A stretch of 64,000 nucleotides of DNA from Novosphingobium resinovorum. GTDB lineage: Bacteria; Pseudomonadota; Alphaproteobacteria; Sphingomonadales; Sphingomonadaceae. The stretch is from assembly GCF_001742225.1 (NCBI RefSeq), contig NZ_CP017077.1:620001-684000 (forward strand). The letters are read 5' to 3'. Positions within the stretch are counted from its first letter, which is position 1. Each line of letters begins with the position of its first letter. The position numbers and the translations under genes were made by a program. The notes beneath the pieces were generated by a model that saw only the letters and a program-made list of their open reading frames with translations, was not told where the DNA came from and made no database searches. Shown piece by piece: positions 35,918 to 43,851 of the stretch.

Positions 35918-37048
35918 ATGCCGCTTCCCGTTTCGTCCGGCGGATCGGGCTCCTTGCGTATCGGCATCATTTCACATCTCAAGTACCCGATTGCCGAGCC
36001 GTTTGCCGGCGGACTGGAAATGCACACGCATCTCCTCGCCCGGGCATTGCGGGATCGCGGCCACGCCGTGACCGTCTTCGCCTCGTCCCGGTCCGACGCA
36101 GCGCTCGGGCTGGAGGCCGTGTGCGACGCGACGGCACTGGACGAGGTCGGAACGGCGGAGGCGCACGATGTCGCCTTTTTCAAGGAGCATCACGCTTATC
36201 TCACGCTGATGAACACCCTGCGGCATCGCGACTTCGACGTGATCCACAACAATTCCCTGCATTACCTGCCGGTGTCGCTGGCGGACACTTTACCGATGCC
36301 GATGGTGACGACGTTCCACACCCCGCCGTTCTGCTGGCTGGAAAGCGGCGTGCGCATGTGCTCGGCGGCCAATCACACTTTCGTCGCTGTCTCGCGCTCT
36401 GTCGCCCGTTTGTGGGATCACGTCGCCCCAAGCGATCAGGTTATCCTGAACGGGATCGACCTTGAGAAATTCGGTTTCAGTCCGCAGCCCGACCCTGAGC
36501 CCTATCTGGTCTGGTACGGGCGGATTGTCCCCGAAAAGGGTCTGCACTTCGCCATCGAAGCCGCGCGATCGATCGGGGTGCGGCTGCGCGTCGCCGGGCC
36601 GATCCTGGATCAGGTGTATTTCGACGGCATGATCAAGCCGCATCTCGGCGACCGCGTCGTTCATGTCGGGCATCTGGATCACCTGGCGCTGGCGCGTTTC
36701 GTCGGCGGTGCAAGGGCCTTCCTGTGCACTCCCACCTGGGACGAACCATACGGCCTCGTCGTCGCCGAGGCGCTTGCATGCGGGGTGCCGGTCGCCGCCT
36801 TCGCCCGCGGTGCAATTCCGGAAATTCTCGACGAGAGCTGCGGCGTACTGGCAACGCCCGATGACGTTGCATCGCTCGCGGCTGCGGTGCGAGGAGCAAT
36901 GCGGCTCAGCCGCTACGATTGTCGCAGACGTGCCGAACAAACCTGCGATGCCCGGCGAATGATCGAGAGCTACGAAGCGTTGTACAATCGCCGGATCGCG
37001 ATGCACGCTGAGAGCGAATTTTGCGAGGTCCCGCTCTTACATGCTTGA
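35918..37048 (+). CDS. GT4 glycosyltransferase (cluster gene 1)
   Basis: A 376-residue GT-B transferase. The acceptor-side motif is FAGGLEMHTHLLARALRDRG, and the nucleotide-sugar side has LVWYGRIVPEKGLHFAIEAA and the E-x7-E motif in EPYGLVVAEALACGVPVAAF. A GGAGG site lies 7 bases before the ATG at 35918, preferred over a longer frame from 35846 that overlaps katE. No membrane segment. First of seven genes that overlap one another by 4-19 bases; the donor (a nucleotide-hexose or GlcNAc) cannot be read from sequence. Confidence 0.9.
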   Translation: MPLPVSSGGSGSLRIGIISHLKYPIAEPFAGGLEMHTHLLARALRDRGHAVTVFASSRSDAALGLEAVCDATALDEVGTAEAHDVAFFKEHHAYLTLMNTLRHRDFDVIHNNSLHYLPVSLADTLPMPMVTTFHTPPFCWLESGVRMCSAANHTFVAVSRSVARLWDHVAPSDQVILNGIDLEKFGFSPQPDPEPYLVWYGRIVPEKGLHFAIEAARSIGVRLRVAGPILDQVYFDGMIKPHLGDRVVHVGHLDHLALARFVGGARAFLCTPTWDEPYGLVVAEALACGVPVAAFARGAIPEILDESCGVLATPDDVASLAAAVRGAMRLSRYDCRRRAEQTCDARRMIESYEALYNRRIAMHAESEFCEVPLLHA

Positions 37049-37997
37049 CGGCGAACCGACAAATCCGCTGGCTGCGGCGTGCGACTTTTGCGTGTGCGTT
37101 CCGGCTCGCGACGAGGAGGAGCGCCTTCCGGTGCTGCTCGCGGCACTTGCGCGGCAGACGCTGCCAGGCGTCATCCGCGTGGTCATCGCGCTCAACAACA
37201 CCACCGACGCGAGCCTTGCTGTCGTCGCCGAGGCCCGCGCCGCGTTCAAGGGGCGATTGCATGTCCATGTCGAAGACGTGACGTTTCCGCCCGGCCTTGC
37301 CCATGCGGGATCTGCGCGCCGCCTGGCAATGGATACTGGGTTGTCGCTTCTGGCAGGTTCAGCGCAGGGCATTCTGGTCAGCACCGATGCCGATACGTGC
37401 CCGCCCGCCTGCTGGCTCGAAAACATCGCTGCGGCCTTTGGCCGCGGTGCGGATCTGGTTGGCGGACGCATCGAGATTGACCAGGCTGAGCCTTTGCCAC
37501 CTGAAGTTGTGCGCCTGCGCCATGCCTGGGACAAGTACTGGAACGTGGTGCGAGCCATCGAAGACGAAGTTGATCCCCTCCCCTGGAACCCGCCGCCGCG
37601 TCATGGCGATCATACCGGCGCATCGCTGGCGATCCGCGCGCAGCTTTATCGCGAGTGCGGCGGGGTCCCGCTGCTTCCGAGCGGAGAAGATCGCGCCCTC
37701 GTCGCCGCCGGCATCGCTCACGGCGGCCGCCTCGCCCATCCCGGCAATGTCTACACCTTCGTCTCGCCGCGCCGTGATGGGCGGGCCGAAGGCGGGATGG
37801 CCCGCGCCATGGAGGAACTCTTCGAACTGGCGGCAACGTGCGCAGCCCCGGCCGCACCAAGCTACGAGCAGTGGCGCGAACGAGCGCTCTGGCGCCGCGG
37901 GATGCGGTCGCTGCCAGACGGACATGCACGGATACCGCGGGAAGAGATGCTGCTTGCGCCCATGCGCCGTGACATGAAACTGGAGATTGGACGGTGA
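37041..37997 (+). CDS. GT2-like glycosyltransferase (cluster gene 2)
   Basis: A 318-residue GT-A fold transferase without membrane helices. The N-terminal CVCVPARDEEERLPVLLAAL block binds the nucleotide, and VSTDADTCPPACWLENI carries the DxD metal site. HTGASLAIRAQLYRECGGVP and GEDRALVAAGIAHGGRLAHP match the acceptor half. The start overlaps the upstream GT4 by 8 bases. The second half (~260-318) is Arg/Ala-rich and poorly conserved. Specificity unknown; with its neighbours it should extend or decorate the same product. Confidence 0.88.
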   Translation: MLDGEPTNPLAAACDFCVCVPARDEEERLPVLLAALARQTLPGVIRVVIALNNTTDASLAVVAEARAAFKGRLHVHVEDVTFPPGLAHAGSARRLAMDTGLSLLAGSAQGILVSTDADTCPPACWLENIAAAFGRGADLVGGRIEIDQAEPLPPEVVRLRHAWDKYWNVVRAIEDEVDPLPWNPPPRHGDHTGASLAIRAQLYRECGGVPLLPSGEDRALVAAGIAHGGRLAHPGNVYTFVSPRRDGRAEGGMARAMEELFELAATCAAPAAPSYEQWRERALWRRGMRSLPDGHARIPREEMLLAPMRRDMKLEIGR

Positions 37998-39037
37998 TCG
38001 ACCGCCCGATCGGCTATTACGTTCACCATCATGGCGCAGGCCATCGCGCGCGCGCACAGGCAATTGCTGCCGCCAGCGAACGCCTTATCGTCCTGCTCGG
38101 CACCGGCCTCGGCGAAAACGGGATCGATCTTGCCGATGATCGCCCTCTTTCGGGCCTGTTCGATGGCTTTGACGGCGCCTCCTCACGCCCCGATGCGCTG
38201 CATTATGCTCCGCTCGATCACGAGGGGGTGCGCAGCCGCGTCGCTCGCATCACTGGCTGGATTGCCCAGGCGCGCCCTGCGATGATGGTCATCGATGTCT
38301 CTGCCGAAGTGGCGATGCTGGCTCGGCTGGCCTCGGTGCCGACGATCTGCGTACGGCTTAGCGGAAACAGGGACGATCCGGCGCACCTCGAGACGTTTCG
38401 CGCCGCATCGGGGTTGCTGGCCCCGTTTCACCCCGCCTGCGAATCCGCTGCGACGCCCGAATGGGTACGGGCAAAGACGCTTTACCTGCCAGGCATAGCT
38501 CAGGCACCGGCGGAGGCAGCACCGCTGGAAAAGGTTGTCCTCGTGGTCTTCGGCCAGGGCGGACCGACAGGTGATGGGGACAAACTTGCCAAGGCGGCCC
38601 GCGCGTGGCCGGGTTGGCGATGGCGCGTGATCGGCCCCGCTGCGGTGCCTCCGCAGCCACCCGGCAATCTGGAATTTGCGGGATGGGTCGCGTCACCAGA
38701 GGCCGAGATCGCGCGCGCTGCAGTCGTCATTGGTGCAGGCGGCAACGGTCTGGTCGGGGCGGTGATGGCGGCCGACCGGCCTTTCGTGTGCATACCCGAG
38801 GATCGTCCCTACGCTGAGCAGCATGCCACTGGCCATGGCCTTAAGGCGCTGGGCGCCGCGATCGTGCTGCCGGAATGGCCCTCTGCATGTTTCTGGGGGC
38901 GTATTCTCGATGATGCCGTGTCCATGTCCGGCGAAGGCAGGCGACGTTTGCGCGATCCGATGGCTGCCGAGAAGGCGGCGCAGTGGCTGGCTCAGCACGC
39001 CTCGCGTTCCCTTTCGCTGGCGGCACCGGGGCGATGA
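37994..39037 (+). CDS. MurG-like GT-B glycosyltransferase (cluster gene 3)
   Basis: The 347-residue protein begins with GTG overlapping the upstream stop (GTGA). GYYVHHHGAGHRARAQAIAA at the N terminus and GAGGNGLVGAVMAADRPFVC with PEDRPYAEQHATG near the C terminus match the GT28/MurG-type C-terminal UDP-sugar-binding fold. FGQGGPTGDGDKLAKAARAW corresponds to the linker strand. MurG relatives add UDP-GlcNAc to lipid- or sugar-linked acceptors; a GlcNAc donor would fit the PIG-L deacetylase four genes on, but this is inference. Confidence 0.82.
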   Translation: MIDRPIGYYVHHHGAGHRARAQAIAAASERLIVLLGTGLGENGIDLADDRPLSGLFDGFDGASSRPDALHYAPLDHEGVRSRVARITGWIAQARPAMMVIDVSAEVAMLARLASVPTICVRLSGNRDDPAHLETFRAASGLLAPFHPACESAATPEWVRAKTLYLPGIAQAPAEAAPLEKVVLVVFGQGGPTGDGDKLAKAARAWPGWRWRVIGPAAVPPQPPGNLEFAGWVASPEAEIARAAVVIGAGGNGLVGAVMAADRPFVCIPEDRPYAEQHATGHGLKALGAAIVLPEWPSACFWGRILDDAVSMSGEGRRRLRDPMAAEKAAQWLAQHASRSLSLAAPGR

Positions 39038-40164
39038 ACAGCTTAAACCCGTCACCCGGCATCGCCGCGGATCCGGTTGGATGTGCGCGGGCGATCGCCG
39101 ATCGGCTGGCCGATCTTGGTGCGCGGTATGATGCCGCGCCGGTCTTCCCTCTTGAAAGCATGCGCTGTCTCGCGGCCGCGGGGCTGCATAGGCACTTTGC
39201 GCCGGCCGCGAGCGGCGGCACGGTCTTCGCGGATACGCGGGAGCGATATCGCATCCTTATGGACGTCCTTCGCATCGCCGGGCGGGCCGACCTTAGTGTC
39301 GGGCGATTGCTCGAAGGGCATGTGAACGCGCTATTGCTATTCGAGTCGTACGGATCGGCGGAGCAGAACCGGCAGCTTGGGCGCGTGCTCGATGCCGGAG
39401 GCTTTTACGGGGTTTGGGCCACCGAACCGGCGCCGGGTGTCTCGATCGAGCTGGCCAACCGCACTCAGATGAGCCTGAAGGGGGCAAAGAGCTTCGCGAG
39501 CGGCGCAGGCGGACTGGCGCACGCGATCGTCACCGCGAGGCAGCCCGAGGGGGGGCGACGGTTGGTAGTGGTGGAAGGCGACGAAGCGGATCGTGCCGAT
39601 CTCTCCGGCTGGCGCGTGCGCGGCATGCGAGCAAGCAACAGCGGCCTTTATGACCTTACGGGATTGCGGATCAAGGACACCGACCTGCTTGGACATCCCG
39701 GCGACTACGATCGCGAGCCGCGCTTCACGACCGGGGCCTGGCGCTTCGCCGCCGTGCAGCTTGGCGGCATCGAGGCGCTGCTGGGGGAGACCCGGCAGGC
39801 CATGTCGGACACGGCCCGGGCTGATCCATTGCAACGCGCCAAGTTCGCTGACTGCGTCGTCGCTGCACGTACCGCTTATCTATGGGTTCGCGAATGCGCG
39901 ATGCGCGCCGCGAGCGATGACCTCGATGGACCAGCCTTTGCGCGCCTGACGCGCGGCGTTGTCGAGCGTGCGGGGCTCGATGTCATGGAACTAGCCGCGC
40001 GTATCGTCGGAACGCGCAGCGCGATGGACGGCCAGCGCATCGACAAGATAAGCCGCGACTTGTCGCTCTACCTGCGCCAGGCCGGACCCGACTATGCCCG
40101 CGATCAGGCGGCTTTGACGTGGCTCGATCACGACGCCTGGGGCGAGCAGGACGTGTTGTGGTGA
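39034..40164 (+). CDS. Acyl-CoA dehydrogenase-family flavoprotein (cluster gene 4)
   Basis: A 376-residue protein with the acyl-CoA dehydrogenase fold: an N-terminal helical domain, the central beta domain with GVWATEPAPGVSIELANRTQ and LKGAKSFASGAGGLAHAIVT, and a C-terminal helical domain (RFAAVQLGGIEALLGETRQA). It starts at the ATG overlapping the previous stop (ATGA). Dehydrogenases in such clusters may desaturate an acyl chain or act as flavin monooxygenases. I could not place the catalytic base with confidence, so whether it acts on an acyl-CoA at all is open. Confidence 0.85.
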   Translation: MNSLNPSPGIAADPVGCARAIADRLADLGARYDAAPVFPLESMRCLAAAGLHRHFAPAASGGTVFADTRERYRILMDVLRIAGRADLSVGRLLEGHVNALLLFESYGSAEQNRQLGRVLDAGGFYGVWATEPAPGVSIELANRTQMSLKGAKSFASGAGGLAHAIVTARQPEGGRRLVVVEGDEADRADLSGWRVRGMRASNSGLYDLTGLRIKDTDLLGHPGDYDREPRFTTGAWRFAAVQLGGIEALLGETRQAMSDTARADPLQRAKFADCVVAARTAYLWVRECAMRAASDDLDGPAFARLTRGVVERAGLDVMELAARIVGTRSAMDGQRIDKISRDLSLYLRQAGPDYARDQAALTWLDHDAWGEQDVLW

Positions 40165-40838
40165 CGACCAGCCTTGCTGATCGTCCCTGGCGGTCGCTGC
40201 GCTGGCTGGTGCTGGCGCCGCATGCTGACGATGAAACGCTTGGAGCCGGCGCTCTTATCGCGCAGGCCGAAGCGACCGGGCACTTCGCGGGCCTCGTCTA
40301 TCTCACTGATGGATCGGGTTCGCACCCGGCGGCGGAGAGAGGCGTGCAGCGACTGATCTGCGTCCGAAGGCGCGAGGGCGCCGGCGCGCTATCGCGGCTG
40401 ACGGGTAGTCGACGAAATCGCCCATTCCATCTGGGCTGGAAGGATGCGGCCCCCGCTGCTCCGGGCAGTTCAAAATTCGATCGTTCGGTCATGACCCTGG
40501 CATCGTTTTGCGTGCGGCTTCGGGTCGATGCGATCGCGGTTACCGCCAGGCATGAACCCCACTGCGATCACGCTGCGGCGGCTGAACTCGCCTACGCGGT
40601 GAAGGGCCGGGCAAAGCGGCGCATCGTCGTGGCTGAATATTGCGTCTGGGCCGACAGGCCCGAACCGCGTCGATACCGCGCAATCCGCTCCGACGCCATG
40701 TCGCCCGGCCTGCGTCGATACGCGCTGCAGGCGCATCGCAGTCAACTGACCGCATCCCATGGGCATGGCTTTCGATTGCCGAAAGCCATGCAGCGCATGG
40801 CCGCGCGCGACACCCTGTTCGTGGAGAGGGGCATATGA
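40161..40838 (+). CDS. PIG-L/LmbE-family deacetylase (cluster gene 5)
   Basis: A 225-residue zinc-dependent N-deacetylase. The metal motif is APHADDETLG near residue 25 (the His-x-Asp-Asp of the family) and a second metal ligand block is EPHCDHAAAAELA. Relatives remove acetyl from GlcNAc residues, as MshB and BshB do in thiol biosynthesis and PIG-L in GPI synthesis. The GTG at 40161 overlaps the upstream stop. The family makes an amino-sugar with a free amine, which gives the next gene (NodS-like methyltransferase) a natural target. That order of steps is inference. Confidence 0.9.
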   Translation: MTTSLADRPWRSLRWLVLAPHADDETLGAGALIAQAEATGHFAGLVYLTDGSGSHPAAERGVQRLICVRRREGAGALSRLTGSRRNRPFHLGWKDAAPAAPGSSKFDRSVMTLASFCVRLRVDAIAVTARHEPHCDHAAAAELAYAVKGRAKRRIVVAEYCVWADRPEPRRYRAIRSDAMSPGLRRYALQAHRSQLTASHGHGFRLPKAMQRMAARDTLFVERGI

Positions 40839-41422
40839 GCCGGCATTTCACCAGACTGACGCCGGAGTATTTCGAAAGCATGTTCCAGGGCACGGAAGAT
40901 CCGTGGAATCTTGAAACGAGTGCCTATGAAAAAGCCAAGCATGACCATACCGTGCGTATGCTGGGCAGCGGCGAATATCGCCATGCCTTTGAAGTTGGCT
41001 GCGCAAGGGGAATGCTGACCTGCCTGCTTGCTCCAGCCGTTCAGTCCCTGCTGGCAATCGACGTCAGCGGGACGGCGCTTCGCGCGGCACGAAAGCGGTG
41101 TGCTTTCTATAAGCACGTGATGTTTGCCAACATGCAATTCCCTGCGCAGGCGCCCGAGTCTGACTTCGATCTCATCGTGCTGTCGGAAGTCGTCTATTAC
41201 TGGGACGATACGGATATCAGGACGGCCGCTGCATGGGTCGCAGACCATCTGCTCCCTGGCGGGGTCATCATCCTCGTCCACTGGCTGGGCGAAACTGATT
41301 ATCCCCAAAGCGGGGACGAGGCAGTCGACAAGCTGCAGGATGCCCTGACGGGGTGTGTGCGCATCGAACGTGCCGAACGCTGCGGCGAGTATCGACTTGA
41401 TGTATGGCGCAGGACGCCATGA
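40835..41422 (+). CDS. NodS-like SAM-dependent methyltransferase (cluster gene 6)
   Basis: The 195-residue protein has the NodS N terminus (YFESMFQGTEDPWNLETSAY EKAKH), the SAM motif AFEVGCARGMLTCLLAP, ISGTALRA-type acidic loop (AIDVSGTALRAARKRC), and LIVLSEVVYYW. NodS N-methylates the deacetylated amino-sugar end of rhizobial Nod factors. The ATG overlaps the deacetylase stop (ATGA), so the two steps are likely coupled. A free-living sphingomonad would not make Nod factors: there is no NodA/NodC homologue in the window. Confidence 0.88.
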   Translation: MSRHFTRLTPEYFESMFQGTEDPWNLETSAYEKAKHDHTVRMLGSGEYRHAFEVGCARGMLTCLLAPAVQSLLAIDVSGTALRAARKRCAFYKHVMFANMQFPAQAPESDFDLIVLSEVVYYWDDTDIRTAAAWVADHLLPGGVIILVHWLGETDYPQSGDEAVDKLQDALTGCVRIERAERCGEYRLDVWRRTP

Positions 41423-42255
41423 GTACCAGCGTATTGACGATAGTACGCAATCGTGCCGGACATCTGGCCCAGCTTGTCGAAGGGCTGCGCCGCAGCGACA
41501 CGGCGCCCCGTGAACTCATCGTGGTGGATATGGGCAGCACAGTGCCGGTCTCGGTCGAGGAAACCCCGTTCCCTTGCCGGATCGAACGGCTGGACTGTGA
41601 GGGCCTTCCTCTCGCAGCAGCGCGCAACGCGGCGGCGCGCGCGGCAAAGGGCGACACCTTGCTGTTTCTCGACGTGGATTGCATTCCGATGCGCGGCCTG
41701 ATCGCGGCCATGAAGGACGTGCTCGATAGCGAGGATGGACTGGTCTGTGCGCAGGTTCGTTACCTGGGGCAGGATGACGCGCGATCAGACTGGGGAGAGG
41801 CCGACCTGCTTGCACGCTCATCGGGACATCCGGAACGCCGTTTTCCGGCATCAGGGCTGCGCCGGGTCGAGAATGCCGGTCTGTTCTGGTCACTTGTCTT
41901 TGGTATTCGCCGCGAACGCTACGCCGGCCTTGGCGGGTTCGACGAGGCTTTCACCGGTTACGGCGCCGAGGACACCGATTTTGGATTTAGGGCGAAGGCG
42001 GCACACGTACCACTGTTATTCATGGGCGGACCCGGCGCCTTTCATCAGCATCACGATGTTTTCGAGCCCCCGCTTCGGCATTTCAACGATATTTTGCGCA
42101 ACGCACGCACGTTTCACGATAAATGGGGAACATGGCCGATGGAAGGGTGGCTCAGCGCCTTCGCGCAATCCGGTCTTGTCGAATGGGATGACAGGAGTCT
42201 GATAAAGCTGCGTGACCCGACCCGCAAAGAAATTGCCGACGCGCTGGTTGATTAA
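41419..42255 (+). CDS. GT2 glycosyltransferase with galactosyltransferase-like C terminus (cluster gene 7)
   Basis: A 278-residue GT-A transferase with LTIVRNRAGHLAQLVEGLRR at the N terminus, the DxD motif in LLFLDVDCIPMRG, and the C-terminal ED motif in TGYGAEDTDFGFRAKAAHV. FHQHHDVFEPPLRHF completes the acceptor side. The ATG at 41419 overlaps the methyltransferase stop (ATGA). It is the last gene; the facing terminator at 42280-42300 belongs to the convergent small gene, and no terminator facing this strand was seen. Sugar and acceptor unknown. Confidence 0.88.
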   Translation: MSTSVLTIVRNRAGHLAQLVEGLRRSDTAPRELIVVDMGSTVPVSVEETPFPCRIERLDCEGLPLAAARNAAARAAKGDTLLFLDVDCIPMRGLIAAMKDVLDSEDGLVCAQVRYLGQDDARSDWGEADLLARSSGHPERRFPASGLRRVENAGLFWSLVFGIRRERYAGLGGFDEAFTGYGAEDTDFGFRAKAAHVPLLFMGGPGAFHQHHDVFEPPLRHFNDILRNARTFHDKWGTWPMEGWLSAFAQSGLVEWDDRSLIKLRDPTRKEIADALVD

Positions 42256-42279
42256 AGATGTAATTTGACATCAGCTTTG

Positions 42280-42300
42280 AAAAACCCCGCCGAAGCGGGG
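42280..42300 (-). terminator. Intrinsic terminator of the small CsbD-like gene
   Basis: Read on the minus strand, CCCCGC-TTCG-GCGGGG forms a 6-base GC stem with a stable tetraloop, followed by TTTTT. It directly follows the 59-residue gene. Confidence 0.8.
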
Positions 42301-42309
42301 TCAATCGTT

Positions 42310-42489
42310 TTACTTCTTGCCGGTTCCCGGCTCCGAGGTCTTCGGTTCCTTGCCGTCTTCGACCCGGCCTTCGTTGCGAAGATCCCGCCCCTCCTGAGCC
42401 TTCTTCTGGCTCTCGGGCGACTTGCCATGCTCGTTAAGTTCCTCCTTCACGTAGCCAGCGGCTTCCTTGGCTTTGCCTTCGATGCTCAT
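42310..42489 (-). CDS. Small CsbD-like stress protein (59 aa)
   Basis: The product starts MSIEGKAKEAAGYVKEELNE and continues with charged, Lys/Glu-rich helix sequence ending TSEPGTGKK. The KAKEAAGYVKEEL helix resembles CsbD-type and other small stress proteins. It has a strong ribosome site (GAGGAG) 6-7 bases before the ATG, a matching EcfG-type promoter about 40 bases upstream and an intrinsic terminator right after the stop, so it is a complete monocistronic stress gene. Function is unknown. Confidence 0.8.
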   Translation of the reverse strand: MSIEGKAKEAAGYVKEELNEHGKSPESQKKAQEGRDLRNEGRVEDGKEPKTSEPGTGKK

Positions 42490-42535
42490 GATAATCTCCT
42501 CGTGCAGTCAGTTCGACAGACTGCCGCACACACTA

Positions 42536-42561
42536 AGCGCACAGCGACGCATTTAAGTTCC
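42536..42561 (-). promoter_or_regulatory. EcfG-like promoter of the CsbD-like gene
   Basis: On the minus strand GGAAC (42561-42557) is followed by 17 bases and CGCT (42539-42536), one mismatch from the EcfG minus-10 CGTT. The predicted start leaves a leader of about 40 bases before the ATG at 42489. Confidence 0.55.
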
Positions 42562-42785
42562 GATCTGATCGTCGGATCCGCGGCACGTGGAGCGGCATCG
42601 CCCGGTCATCAAAGAGAGCGCGCAAATGCATCGATCTGCGTTGCGTCTTGCGAAGATTGTCGCACCCCGCGGTGACTACTTGGCCTGGTCGCTTGGCGGC
42701 ATATTAATTGAAACGACAATGCAACCAAAACTTCGTGCATAGCCTCCGGATCTGCTTGCAGATGGTAAGGAACAATCGCGCAGCA

Positions 42786-42810
42786 GGAACGACCCCGCCG
42801 GTCGAAAGTT
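42786..42810 (+). promoter_or_regulatory. Possible EcfG-like promoter of the lipoprotein gene
   Basis: GGAAC at 42786-42790, a 16-base spacer and AGTT at 42807-42810 (one mismatch) lie only about 8 bases before the annotated ATG, which would make the transcript nearly leaderless. A second GGAAC at 42769-42773 has no matching minus-10. Confidence 0.35.
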
Positions 42811-42818
42811 AATGGTGC

Positions 42819-43184
42819 ATGAAGATGACAACGACCCTAACGGCAGCCGCTGCTCTGGCATGCATGATCGCGGCTTGCGATGGCCCCAAAGAGAAAGCGG
42901 GTGCCGCCAAGGACGAAGCGGCCGCAAAGGCCGCAGGCGTATCATATGATGGGAACGGTCCTGCCGAACGCGCGGGTGAAGCTGCGGACCGCGTAGACCG
43001 AGCAGCCGTCAAGGCGCGCGATTCCGAGGCTGCTGCCCTTAAGAATCGAGGCAAAGCCATTCGTGCGCAAGCTGATGCTGAAGCCGAGAAGCTTGAGCAA
43101 GAAGCAGAGGCTCTGCGCGATCAGGCAAGAACCAAGGCGGACGCGCTCGCGCGGCAAGCAAAGACGCTCGAGCAGAAAAACTGA
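42819..43184 (+). CDS. Small lipoprotein with long charged helix
   Basis: The 121-residue protein has a lipoprotein signal (MKMTTTLTAAAALACMIAAC, lipid Cys ~20) and then an Ala/Lys/Glu-rich body that is almost entirely predicted helix (AEAEKLEQEAEALRDQARTK), suggesting a coiled-coil or amphipathic helix in the periplasm. No domain recognised. No clear ribosome site precedes the ATG; an internal ATG two codons later is an alternative. An EcfG-like promoter immediately upstream suggests stress induction. Confidence 0.65.
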   Translation: MKMTTTLTAAAALACMIAACDGPKEKAGAAKDEAAAKAAGVSYDGNGPAERAGEAADRVDRAAVKARDSEAAALKNRGKAIRAQADAEAEKLEQEAEALRDQARTKADALARQAKTLEQKN

Positions 43185-43851
43185 TAGTCGGTTTGCGGGC
43201 CCGGATTTCAGCTGAAGGCCGCTCTTCCATGACTGCGCTCGACGCGAGGCGTTCCAAAAAATCAGCCAGTCCCTGGGGATCTTCGATCGGGAAGCGGCTG
43301 CGGGTTGAGAGGGTATTGGCACTGCATCGAGGATGTATGACGCGAAGCGATCAACCCGTTTAGCCGGAGATAGATGGGACTTATCCGAATGGCGGCCTGG
43401 GAGATGCTCATTGCGATTGTTTGTCATTTCAGGTGACTTTCAGCGCATTCGCGGAGGTGCGCATGGAACATTCGCGACAGTCTGCTTCGGATAGCCATCA
43501 CGCTTTCTTCGGGCGTTAATCGGTAGTAATTACAGCATTCGGTTGATGCAGTCTTCCTGAACGCGTCGCTGTCGAAACGTCCGGGCTGCGACTGCCCGTT
43601 AAGCAGACCAAAACGTGAAGTCAGTGCGAAACTCGATCGCTTGCACAACCGGCGGCAGTCGAGCGATTCTGCCTGCAGAACGCCGCTTTAGTCAGTCACC
43701 ATTAGCTCGATCCCGGCGCTTGCCGCTGGGGTGTCATCTGCTGGAATAGAGATTTCCTTGCACGCAGCGGTTCGGCTATGGCAGCTCGATAATGAGGCTC
43801 GCGAGCCCTTGCCATATCGGCAGTGGAGTGCGGCTTCCAGGGTCTTGCAAC
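43185..43851. other. Intergenic region before the second hybrid kinase
   Basis: About 670 bases with no supported gene on either strand. Longer minus-strand frames here overlap the lipoprotein gene antisense and show no family signal. No EcfG-type pair, terminator or repeat was found. Confidence 0.4.

Noticed and set aside
35918..42255. True Nod-factor (lipochitooligosaccharide) locus
   Set aside because: Only the NodS-like enzyme resembles a Nod protein. No chitin synthase NodC or acyltransferase NodA is present, and the deacetylase is PIG-L type, not NodB type.
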